Shown here in pieces: positions 1-5,342 of a stretch of 7,417 bases of DNA. Made by a program: the position numbers and the translations under genes. A model generated the notes under the pieces. The model was not told the DNA's origin. It searched no databases and worked only from the letters and a program-made list of their open reading frames with translations. The first letter of the stretch is position 1. Each line of letters starts with the position of its first letter. Origin of the DNA: Thermodesulfobacteriota bacterium (GTDB lineage: Bacteria; Desulfobacterota; DSM-4660; Desulfatiglandales; HGW-15); contig JALOPA010000077.1 of the NCBI GenBank assembly GCA_025454125.1, positions 1 through 7,417 on the forward strand, written 5' to 3'.

Positions 1-597
1 GGCATCGGCTTTCGGATCTACTTTGATCAGGATCTCACTCACCCGAATCACTTCCGGCTGCGTAAAGTATTCCGGATTTCCGTCGTAGAAAACCTTTGCT
101 TCCGCTTCCGTCACATCCACCTTCCCGCCGAGTTCCTTCTCTACGAACTGCTGGATCGCCAGATTCATCCGGATCCTCGACTTCACCACCTCTTCCGTGA
201 GTTGATCTTCCGCCATGCTCTCCTTGAACGCCTGTTCATTGGGATATTGCTGCTTCAGCCGATCCAACTGCTCGTTCACCTCGGCGTCCTTGATGGAAAT
301 GCCTTTCTTCCGGCTCTGTTGATAGAGGAGTTCCCGGTCGATTAAGCTCTCCAAAATCATCTTTCTCAATTCAGGCATCATGTCAGGCCTGATCATCTGA
401 CCCGTGGCCGCCAGCATGCGCTGCTGCTGATAGAGGATTCCCCGGTTGACCTCCTCTTCATGGATCACCACGCCGTTGACAACGGCTGCTTTGCCTGCCG
501 TGGCGGTTTGTTGCTCGGCCTTCTGGGCATGGAGCGTTCCGGCCGGGGAGAGCCAGAGGGAAATCGACAATAGAATGAAAAGTGCTTTTGCTTTCAT
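1..597 (-). CDS. SurA/PpiC-type periplasmic chaperone and peptidyl-prolyl isomerase, N-terminal part (runs off left edge)
   Basis: The gene reads leftward from ATG at 597; 199 codons are present and the C-terminus lies outside the window. Residues 1-24 form a Sec signal peptide (Lys-containing start, hydrophobic core LFILLSISLWL, cleavage probably after LHA24). Residues about 38-160 resemble the SurA N-terminal chaperone domain: a VNGVVIHEEEV opening, the helix LESLIDRELLYQQSRKKGIS, then long charged helices. From about residue 183 the parvulin domain begins (VIRVSEILIKVDPKADA). Family members bind unfolded outer-membrane or exported proteins in the periplasm and isomerise Xaa-Pro bonds. The usual His of the 'HIL' strand is Glu here, as in some SurA-like proteins, so isomerase activity is uncertain. 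The Shine-Dalgarno is weak (GAGA six bases before ATG); an AAGGA lies further upstream but faces no usable start. Family call is secure; the exact subfamily (SurA, PrsA-like or PpiD-like) is not. Confidence 0.88.
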   Translation of the reverse strand, partial: MKAKALFILLSISLWLSPAGTLHAQKAEQQTATAGKAAVVNGVVIHEEEVNRGILYQQQRMLAATGQMIRPDMMPELRKMILESLIDRELLYQQSRKKGISIKDAEVNEQLDRLKQQYPNEQAFKESMAEDQLTEEVVKSRIRMNLAIQQFVEKELGGKVDVTEAEAKVFYDGNPEYFTQPEVIRVSEILIKVDPKADA

Positions 598-629
598 AAA
601 GGTCTCAACGCATTCCTTTCTTTCTTGAC

Positions 630-645
630 GGCTTCTCAAGAAGCC
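630..645. repeat. Short perfect palindrome in the leader of the SurA-like gene
   Basis: GGCTTCTCAAGAAGCC is a 16-base inverted repeat (7-bp arms, 2-base centre), followed at 647-660 by an A6-TG-T6 tract. It lies 33 bases upstream of the minus-strand start at 597. Neither strand has a T-run directly after the stem, so it is not a standard terminator. It could be an operator or a leader hairpin. No convincing sigma70 promoter was seen in 598-660. Confidence 0.45.
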
Positions 646-665
646 CAAAAAATGTTTTTTGAGTC

Positions 666-724
666 ATTCCGGCGAAAGTCCCTCGACAGGCTCGGGACCC
701 TGAGCTTGTCGAAGGGGCCGGAAT
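666..724. repeat. Composite nested palindrome A (REP-like)
   Basis: The outer arms ATTCCGGC (666-673) and GCCGGAAT (717-724) are perfectly complementary over 8 bp. Between them sits a second palindrome: CCCTCGACAGGCTCGGG (680-696) against CCCTGAGCTTGTCGAAGGG (698-716), complementary apart from one indel and two mismatches. Both motifs resemble short intergenic repeats common in environmental proteobacterial genomes (the 'TCATTCCGGCGAAAG' type and the 'CTTCGACAAGCTCAGG' type), here one inside the other. It lies between the stop of the flavoprotein gene and the start of the SurA-like gene and could help end transcription or stabilise mRNA; that role is inference. Confidence 0.8.
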
Positions 725-756
725 CCATTTTCTTCTTAGACTTTCCACCTGCCTAG

Positions 757-812
757 ACTCCGGTTTTTCCACCCTCCGTAGCACAGCTGCTGCGGAGGAC
801 GGGCACCGGAGT
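757..812. repeat. Composite nested palindrome B, inverted relative to A
   Basis: The outer arms ACTCCGG (757-763) and CCGGAGT (806-812) are perfect complements. The inner stem CCTCCGTAGCA (773-783) pairs with TGCTGCGGAGG (788-798) over 11 bp with one G-T wobble, around a CAGC loop. On the minus strand B reads GTCACTCCGGT, parallel to GTCATTCCGGC of element A on the plus strand. The two elements therefore share outer arms, carry different inner palindromes, and lie head to head 32 bp apart. B starts 26 bp past the flavoprotein stop codon and is a plausible transcript-end structure for that gene, although no T-run follows it. Confidence 0.75.
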
Positions 813-838
813 GACGGCCTTATATGAAACCATCTTTG

Positions 839-1804
839 TTAACTGGCAGCCAGATTTCTGGCCAGTTCCGCCGCCTCCTTCACCATGCGGTCGAAAAGTT
901 CTTGGAGGGTGGGAATGTCGTGGACCAGGCCGACCCCTTGGCCGCAGGGCAGAATGCCTGCATCCACGTCCCCGGTGTCGTACAGGCGTTTCGCATTCTC
1001 ACCGGAGACCACCTTGAGAATCTCCATAACATCCGCCCGAGCGTCTTCCAGTTCCACACACTTCTTGGCCGCTTCGTTGATGTAGGCCCTGTGCGTGGCT
1101 CCCAGCGATCTTAGGATCAACATGGTGTCCAACTCGCTTGCCGACACCAGAGTCTCTTTCACCTTCCTATGGATGGGCGCCTCCTGGGTGGCGAGAAGCC
1201 GGGTTCCTATGATCACCCCCTGCGCTCCAAGCGCAAGGGTGGCCAGGAATCCTCGGCCGTCCGATACGCCTCCGCCGCCGATCACCGGCACCTTTACGGC
1301 CTCGGCGATTCTCGGAACAAGCACCATGGTCCCGATGTCCAGCTTGCCCGTGGCCCCGCCGTTTTCATACCCCACCACGGTGATGAAATCCGCGCCCATG
1401 TCCTGGACCTTGAGCGCGTAACGGAGACCGACGCACTTGTGGATCCAGGTCAGGCCCGCTTCCTTGAACCGGCCGCAGAGATCCTCGGGCGCGTGGTGAC
1501 CGGAGGTCTCCACGATCTTCACTCCCTTCTTGATCATCACGTCGAGATACTCGTTGTTGTCAATGGGAACCATCGTGGGGAAAAAGTTGAGATTGACCGC
1601 AAAGGGTTTGTCCGTCAGATCCATGAGCCGGTCCACGGCCTGTGCAAAGGCATCCGCGCTCTTGTAAAGGGCAGAGGCGAGCACTCCGAGACCGCCGGCA
1701 TTGGATATGGCTGCCGTGAACTCAGGAGTCGTGACCAACATCATGGTTCCGCCGACAATCGGGTATTTGATGCCGAGTTTTTCAGTCACCCCGGTCGTGA
1801 ACAT
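839..1804 (-). CDS. Nitronate monooxygenase / FabK-like FMN-dependent oxidoreductase
   Basis: This 321-residue protein has the TIM-barrel pattern of the 2-nitropropane dioxygenase/nitronate monooxygenase family, at about the usual length. Visible landmarks are LGIKYPIVGGTMM near the N-terminus, NAGGLGVLASA at about 35-45, VVGYENGGATG at 143-153, and the FMN phosphate-binding segments GGGGVSDGRG at 176-185 and GTRLLATQEA at about 200-209. Characterised members oxidise nitronates (NMO) or reduce enoyl-ACP (FabK). The loop that usually reads EAGGHxG is ENGGATG, so the catalytic His is missing and the substrate cannot be assigned. ATG at 1804 is chosen because GGAG lies 7 bases upstream (1812-1815); an in-frame TTG at 1819 lacks such a site and adds only five residues. 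A separate promoter precedes the gene. Family sure, reaction unknown. Confidence 0.9.
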   Translation of the reverse strand: MFTTGVTEKLGIKYPIVGGTMMLVTTPEFTAAISNAGGLGVLASALYKSADAFAQAVDRLMDLTDKPFAVNLNFFPTMVPIDNNEYLDVMIKKGVKIVETSGHHAPEDLCGRFKEAGLTWIHKCVGLRYALKVQDMGADFITVVGYENGGATGKLDIGTMVLVPRIAEAVKVPVIGGGGVSDGRGFLATLALGAQGVIIGTRLLATQEAPIHRKVKETLVSASELDTMLILRSLGATHRAYINEAAKKCVELEDARADVMEILKVVSGENAKRLYDTGDVDAGILPCGQGVGLVHDIPTLQELFDRMVKEAAELARNLAAS

Positions 1805-1841
1805 AGTGGGACTCCGCAAAAAAGAGTTTCGTCTCGCAAAG

Positions 1842-1871
1842 AGAATAGGCGGAAAGCCTTTGTGGTGTCAA
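1842..1871 (-). promoter_or_regulatory. Sigma70-type promoter of the flavoprotein gene
   Basis: On the minus strand the -35 box is a perfect TTGACA (1866-1871) and the -10 box is TATTCT (1842-1847, 4 of 6 matches), with an 18-bp spacer. Transcription would start near 1835, giving a leader of about 30 bases before ATG at 1804. The promoter lies just past the asmA terminator, so the flavoprotein gene is probably its own transcription unit. Confidence 0.65.
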
Positions 1872-1893
1872 GGATTTACCATTACAAAAACCT

Positions 1894-1920
1894 GAAGCCT
1901 TCCGATACACGGAAGGCTTC
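1894..1920 (-). terminator. Intrinsic terminator after asmA
   Basis: GAAGCCTTCCG (1894-1904) and CGGAAGGCTTC (1910-1920) form a perfect 11-bp stem around a 5-base loop. On the minus strand the stem is followed within a few bases by TTTTT (AGGTTTTTG). It begins 26 bp past the asmA stop and is correctly placed to end that transcript. Confidence 0.88.
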
Positions 1921-1946
1921 ACGAGGCAGGCCTGCCTGGTCCTGTG

Positions 1947-3935
1947 CTACTTCTTCATGAAAGGAAGCCCCTTCAGGAGTTCTTTTGCTTTCTCCTCTGT
2001 GGACTGCCCGCCCTGGGCCCCTTCCTTGGGTGCGAGCAGGCGTTCCTGGATGGCCTTCTCCGCAACCCCCTTCATGTCAGGCGCAAAGATCGGTGAACTG
2101 AAGGTTCCCGTGACTAGAATAGGAACCGTGATACCCTCTCTCTGCTTGGTATCTGCCTGACCTTTGAGAGTGCCAACCAGCTTTGTTTCAACCCTCATAT
2201 CGAGCGACTCATCCACAAGGTTCGCCTTGCCTGTTGCCAGGACGCGAAGGAGCGGGGAATTCATCGTCGTGCCGGTCGTGTTCACCAGGCCTTTGGTGAT
2301 CGTGAAAGGGGCATTGAGTTCGGAGAAGTCCGTCTTGGGCTTTTGTTCCCCCTCTTTGGCCAGGCCGATGACCGCTTTCGCGTCCCTGGCCATGCCGGCC
2401 AGATCGATTCCCTTGATAGCTCCATCCGTGAAAAGGAACTGGCCCTTGCCGTCCAGACTCTTCTTGATGATTTCCGGATCGTCTCCTTCCATCTGAATGG
2501 ACGCATCGGCGTTTGCAGTGCCCTCCAACAAGTCTTTCTTCAAAACGTCTCGCAGCAGCGGCCCGGCCTGCACCCCCTTGGTCTGAAAATCCACCGTGGT
2601 CTTGGGCACGTCTTGCCGCACATCCATGGCGGTTTTCGCGCTCACCCCTCCCTGGTAGACCTTGGCGGTAAAAGGATCCACATGAAAGAGGCCGTTCTTG
2701 CCGTTTATCTTGACGTTCACATCCTCGACCTTGGCTCCCATGACCGTGAGCATACCGATTTTAGCCGTTCCATTGACGATCATTTTCCGCAGCGGAGCGT
2801 AGTCCGTTTTTTTCGAAGCGCCGGGGGCTGCCTTGGCTTTTTCCTCTTTGGCCGCGCCTTTGGGGGACGAAGGCGGGAGGTACCGATCCACGTTGATCTT
2901 GTCCAAATTGAGGTCAAAGGCAAGGTCCGGCTTGGAGAAGTCCTTGGCGTTGAGAGAGAAATTGAGCTTCGACTCGTCTAAGTCCAACGCCCCCTGCGAA
3001 AGGGACACCCGGTCAGGGCTTCCCTTCAGCGTCGCCTTTAGGGCCACCTTGTTCAGGGCTTCAGGATCGCTTGTGTTCACGGGGAAAGGCTTTCCCATCG
3101 CGGAAAAGACCTTCCGCGGGGAAAAAGGATTCACCTGAAGGCCAAGATCAAATTGCTGTGTAGCCGTCACGACGTCCCCCTTCAAGCTCACATTCACCTC
3201 TTTGAAGGCCTTTACCGTCACGTCCAGGGGAATCTTCGCCACTTTCAAATCTCTCCCCACAGGGCCCAACGATCCTTCAACAGACAGAGGCTGGTTGTCG
3301 AGAAGGGCCGTGAGCGTCAAACGGATCGGCCGGTCCAGGGACACATCCTGCAGGGTCAGCGTCAATCCGGAAATCTCCTGCTTCTCTCCTGTAGCATGGT
3401 CCAGGTAGACAAAGGAGGCGTTCTTCACAGCAAACTCACCTACCTCAAGCGCCTTGAGAGGAAAAACACCTTCTCCTTTTTCTTCCGGCTTTCTGGTCGT
3501 GTCCTTTGGAGGAGCAGGGGGAGCCTTGTCCGGCGTTTTCCCTATGCCTTCCCAATTTCCGCGGCCCGACTTGTTCTTTTCCATGTTCAGCTTGAGCCCC
3601 TCCACCACGAACCGCTTCACCTGAACGTCCTTGGAAATCAGGGGAAGGAGCTTCACCTCCACGTCAAAGGATTTGACGCTGAGCATATCCTTTTCCTTGT
3701 ACCCGGGAGGGTTTCCCAGACGAAGGTCGGACAGGCCGATGACTGCCCACGGAAACAGGGAGAGGCGGAGATCCCCTCCGATCGTAAATGGCCGCCCTGC
3801 GGCCTCGCTGGCTTGCTTCTCGATCTCCGGCTTGTATTTCTGGATATCAATGAACTGCGGAACAATGAGCAGGAGCGCGACAAACAGAACAACGAACCCC
3901 ACCACAATACCGATCATCCATTTTAAGGCTTTCAT
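1947..3935 (-). CDS. AsmA-family envelope protein
   Basis: The protein has 662 residues. It opens with a single membrane anchor (residues about 4-26, MIGIVVGFVVLFVALLLIV) followed by the classic AsmA start: IDIQKYKPEIEKQ, then GRPFTIGGDLRLSLFPW at 48-63 and LGNPPGY. The long periplasmic part is rich in beta-strand repeats. Two low-complexity Pro/Lys/Ala linkers at about 133-155 and 354-378 separate its blocks. The C-terminal AsmA region runs from about 385 to 620 (LDGKGQFLFTDGAIKGIDLAG at 494-514, GTFSSPIFAPD at 610-620). AsmA relatives are inner-membrane-anchored periplasmic proteins linked to outer-membrane assembly and lipid transport; the substrate here is unknown. ATG at 3935 is chosen because GGGAGGT lies 5 bases upstream (3941-3947) and a promoter sits at 3966-3994. 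The open frame continues to 4043, but that extension contains the promoter and puts residues before the anchor. A strong terminator follows the gene. Confidence 0.92.
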   Translation of the reverse strand: MKALKWMIGIVVGFVVLFVALLLIVPQFIDIQKYKPEIEKQASEAAGRPFTIGGDLRLSLFPWAVIGLSDLRLGNPPGYKEKDMLSVKSFDVEVKLLPLISKDVQVKRFVVEGLKLNMEKNKSGRGNWEGIGKTPDKAPPAPPKDTTRKPEEKGEGVFPLKALEVGEFAVKNASFVYLDHATGEKQEISGLTLTLQDVSLDRPIRLTLTALLDNQPLSVEGSLGPVGRDLKVAKIPLDVTVKAFKEVNVSLKGDVVTATQQFDLGLQVNPFSPRKVFSAMGKPFPVNTSDPEALNKVALKATLKGSPDRVSLSQGALDLDESKLNFSLNAKDFSKPDLAFDLNLDKINVDRYLPPSSPKGAAKEEKAKAAPGASKKTDYAPLRKMIVNGTAKIGMLTVMGAKVEDVNVKINGKNGLFHVDPFTAKVYQGGVSAKTAMDVRQDVPKTTVDFQTKGVQAGPLLRDVLKKDLLEGTANADASIQMEGDDPEIIKKSLDGKGQFLFTDGAIKGIDLAGMARDAKAVIGLAKEGEQKPKTDFSELNAPFTITKGLVNTTGTTMNSPLLRVLATGKANLVDESLDMRVETKLVGTLKGQADTKQREGITVPILVTGTFSSPIFAPDMKGVAEKAIQERLLAPKEGAQGGQSTEEKAKELLKGLPFMKK

Positions 3936-3965
3936 GGCATACCTCCCGGGAGAAAAACATGGCTC

Positions 3966-3994
3966 AATATAAGTCGATTCCTTCCGCCTGGCAA
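3966..3994 (-). promoter_or_regulatory. Sigma70-type promoter of asmA
   Basis: On the minus strand TTGCCA (3989-3994, 5 of 6) and TATATT (3966-3971, 5 of 6) are separated by exactly 17 bp. Transcription would start near 3959, leaving a leader of about 24 bases that contains the GGGAGGT ribosome site and leads to ATG 3935. This also argues against the longer reading frame that starts at 4043. Confidence 0.72.
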
Positions 3995-4035
3995 GAAGCC
4001 CTTTTTCATTGAGATCACGGGGACTTCTTTTGTTA

Positions 4036-4064
4036 TTGATCAAGCCGGTTAAGTTTTGTAAACT
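4036..4064 (+). promoter_or_regulatory. Possible promoter of the SCP2-YkgJ pair, with a small palindrome over the -10
   Basis: TTGATC (4036-4041, 4 of 6) and TAAACT (4059-4064, 4 of 6) are 17 bp apart in the divergent gap between asmA and the SCP2 gene. A perfect inverted repeat, AGTTT-TGT-AAACT (4052-4064), overlaps the -10 box and could be an operator. Both calls are weak; the location is right but the boxes are only fair. Confidence 0.4.
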
Positions 4065-4123
4065 ACCTGGCCAGATGAGTCACTGAAAAGGGTCCGTTCA
4101 ACTGCAGAGAATATCATCAAAAG

Positions 4124-4130
4124 AAAGGAG
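4124..4130 (+). promoter_or_regulatory. Ribosome binding site of the SCP2 gene
   Basis: AAAGGAG lies 8 bases before ATG 4139. This strong Shine-Dalgarno fixes the start of the SCP2 gene, in contrast to the next gene, which has none. Confidence 0.8.
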
Positions 4131-4138
4131 ACGCGGAC

Positions 4139-4462
4139 ATGGCATTTACCAATGTGAAAGAGATTTTCGACGGAATGGCGACGAGGTTTAAACCGGCTGC
4201 GGCCAAGGGCTTGAATGCGGTCTTTCAGTTCGAGATCACGGGGGAAGGCGGCGGCTCTTGGAATGCGACCATAAAAGACGGCACCTGCCAGGTCGCAGAA
4301 GGGAAGAACGCTTCACCCACCGTGACCCTGACCATGGCAAGCGACACGTGGCTCGGCATCGTCAACAAGACGGTCAACCCGATCCAGGCGTTCATGGGCG
4401 GCAAGCTCAAGCTCAACGGAAACATGATGCTCGCCCAAAAGATGCAGGATCTGTTTCTTTAG
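4139..4462 (+). CDS. SCP2 sterol-binding domain protein
   Basis: This 107-residue protein is a single SCP2 domain of the usual length for stand-alone bacterial members. It starts with the amphipathic helix VKEIFDGMATRF, has beta strands FQFEITGEGGGSWNATI (about 29-45) and TVTLTMASDTWLGIV (61-75), and ends in the typical hydrophobic-groove segment around FMGGKLKLNGNM (85-96) and a short helix. SCP2 domains bind fatty acyl chains, acyl-CoA or other hydrophobic molecules in an internal tunnel. There is no signal peptide, so it is cytoplasmic. AAAGGAG upstream gives a confident start. It is probably cotranscribed with the YkgJ-like gene starting 17-23 bases after its stop. The ligand cannot be inferred from sequence. 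Confidence 0.92.
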   Translation: MAFTNVKEIFDGMATRFKPAAAKGLNAVFQFEITGEGGGSWNATIKDGTCQVAEGKNASPTVTLTMASDTWLGIVNKTVNPIQAFMGGKLKLNGNMMLAQKMQDLFL

Positions 4463-4485
4463 ATCTCAGCCCTTTCGCTGTGGGC

Positions 4486-5097
4486 GTGACCGAATACAAT
4501 CGGGATCAGCTGGAAGCCCTTCTGATGGTGCAGAACTATCTTGAAGGGCTTTCTGCTTCTGCGCTGGAGCGGCTCCGGGCCGGCATCGAGCCTTATCTTC
4601 AGTTCCGAGCAGAGGTTTCCCGGTTTCAGCAAGAATCCCTTTCTGAAATCTGTACCCAAGCCTGCTTCACCACCCGACAGAGTGCCTGTTGCAACAGAGA
4701 CGGAATCGCGACTTTTTTCGCAGACGTGGTCGTCAATGCTCTCTTGTCGTCTGACGAGGGTCTTCGCGCGCTTCAAACGGCCTTGGAGAATGACCCCGGT
4801 GGGTTCAAGTGCGTCTATCTGGGCGACAAGGGCTGTTTGTGGCGCCTCAAGCCGATCGTGTGCGAGATGTTTCTGTGCGACCGCGCCAAGGCCGCCTTGC
4901 TCGACAAGGATTCGGATCTCGATGCCCGCTGGCAGGAATTCTTGCTCAAAGAAAAACAGTTCGACTGGCCGGACAAGCCCGTCCTCTTTGATGAACTGGA
5001 GGAGCTTTTTCTTCAAGCAGGCCTCAAAAGCCCTCTCATGTACTGCCACCTGAGCCCAGGTCTCCGACGAGTCAAAGCCAAAAGCATAACGGGGTGA
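4486..5097 (+). CDS. YkgJ-like cysteine-cluster protein (putative zinc or iron-sulfur binding)
   Basis: The protein has 203 residues if translation starts at GTG 4486; GTG 4480 adds two residues and ATG 4525 removes thirteen. None has a good Shine-Dalgarno, so translation is probably coupled to the SCP2 gene just upstream. Nine cysteines stand out: 56, 60, 68 and 69 (C-x3-C-x7-CC), 109, 117, 126, 131 and 187. The segment CVYLGDKGCLWRLKPIVC (109-126) matches the YkgJ-family core pattern C-x-(F/Y)-L...GC-L...(R/K)P-x-x-C. That family is thought to bind a metal or iron-sulfur cluster; its function is largely unknown. The first 50 residues look helical, and 132-180 are highly charged. There is no signal peptide. 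The final 19 or so codons recur as a fragment at 6726-6782. Family call fairly sure, function unknown. Confidence 0.78.
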   Translation: MTEYNRDQLEALLMVQNYLEGLSASALERLRAGIEPYLQFRAEVSRFQQESLSEICTQACFTTRQSACCNRDGIATFFADVVVNALLSSDEGLRALQTALENDPGGFKCVYLGDKGCLWRLKPIVCEMFLCDRAKAALLDKDSDLDARWQEFLLKEKQFDWPDKPVLFDELEELFLQAGLKSPLMYCHLSPGLRRVKAKSITG

Positions 5098-5141
5098 GAT
5101 GCCGGAGCCGAACAAAGGTTCTGGTGGTGGGGTTTAGACAG

Positions 5142-5303
5142 CAGGATGTTGAAAAAGACCATGCCCGCAGGTTGCTCAAAAACGCTCAGATACAAGGGTG
5201 CACACTTGTCACAAGGGACGGGTAAATAGTAACGAGACAAAAACCCAACTTGTCCCTCGTTACCTGTCCCTTTTACACCGCATGAGTGTTTTTCAGCAAC
5301 CTG
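5142..5303. repeat. MITE-like element with terminal inverted repeats
   Basis: The left end (5142-5164, beginning CAGGATGTTGAAAAAG) and right end (5280-5303) are imperfect inverted repeats: about 20 of 24 positions match with one 1-base gap. The 'TTTTTCAGCA' right end is reminiscent of repeats scattered in deltaproteobacterial genomes. The element is 162 bp, has no coding capacity, and fills most of the 245-bp gap between the YkgJ-like and Tm-1-like genes. No target-site duplication is obvious. The apparent upstream extension of the next gene (GTG 5286) lies inside its right arm and is not real coding sequence. Confidence 0.62.
5215..5270 (+). terminator. Hairpin inside the repeat element, possible terminator of the SCP2-YkgJ transcript
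   Basis: GGGAC (5215-5219) pairs with GTCCC (5266-5270), and TAACGAGACAA (5230-5240) pairs with TTGT (5250-5253) plus CTCGTTA (5256-5262), leaving a two-base bulge. On the plus strand TTTT follows directly (5271-5274). It could stop transcription from the upstream genes. It may equally be just the inner symmetry of the repeat element. Confidence 0.42.
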
Positions 5304-5342
5304 AAAGCAAACCGAGCAAGACCATCCAAACGGGTGACACTC

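Noticed and set aside
446..1114. Several short plus-strand open frames (446-628, 811-1017, 824-1114)
   Set aside because: They overlap the minus-strand SurA-like and flavoprotein genes or the repeat elements and show no protein-like features.
1169..1960. A 263-codon plus-strand open frame opposite the flavoprotein gene
   Set aside because: It lies antisense to a clearly conserved NMO-family protein, its translation matches no known fold, and it runs across the minus-strand promoter and terminator.
2343..3926. Long plus-strand open frames (2343-2981, 3153-3926) opposite asmA
   Set aside because: They are antisense shadows of the AsmA coding sequence, with no ribosome sites or recognisable domains.
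3936..4043. N-terminal extension of AsmA to an upstream start at 4043
   Set aside because: The extension contains the TTGCCA-17-TATATT promoter and puts 36 polar residues before the membrane anchor; ATG 3935 has a strong Shine-Dalgarno.
4459..5115. A 218-codon minus-strand open frame opposite the YkgJ-like gene
   Set aside because: The plus strand carries the ordered cysteine motif and continues from the SCP2 gene; the minus frame has no motif and no credible start.
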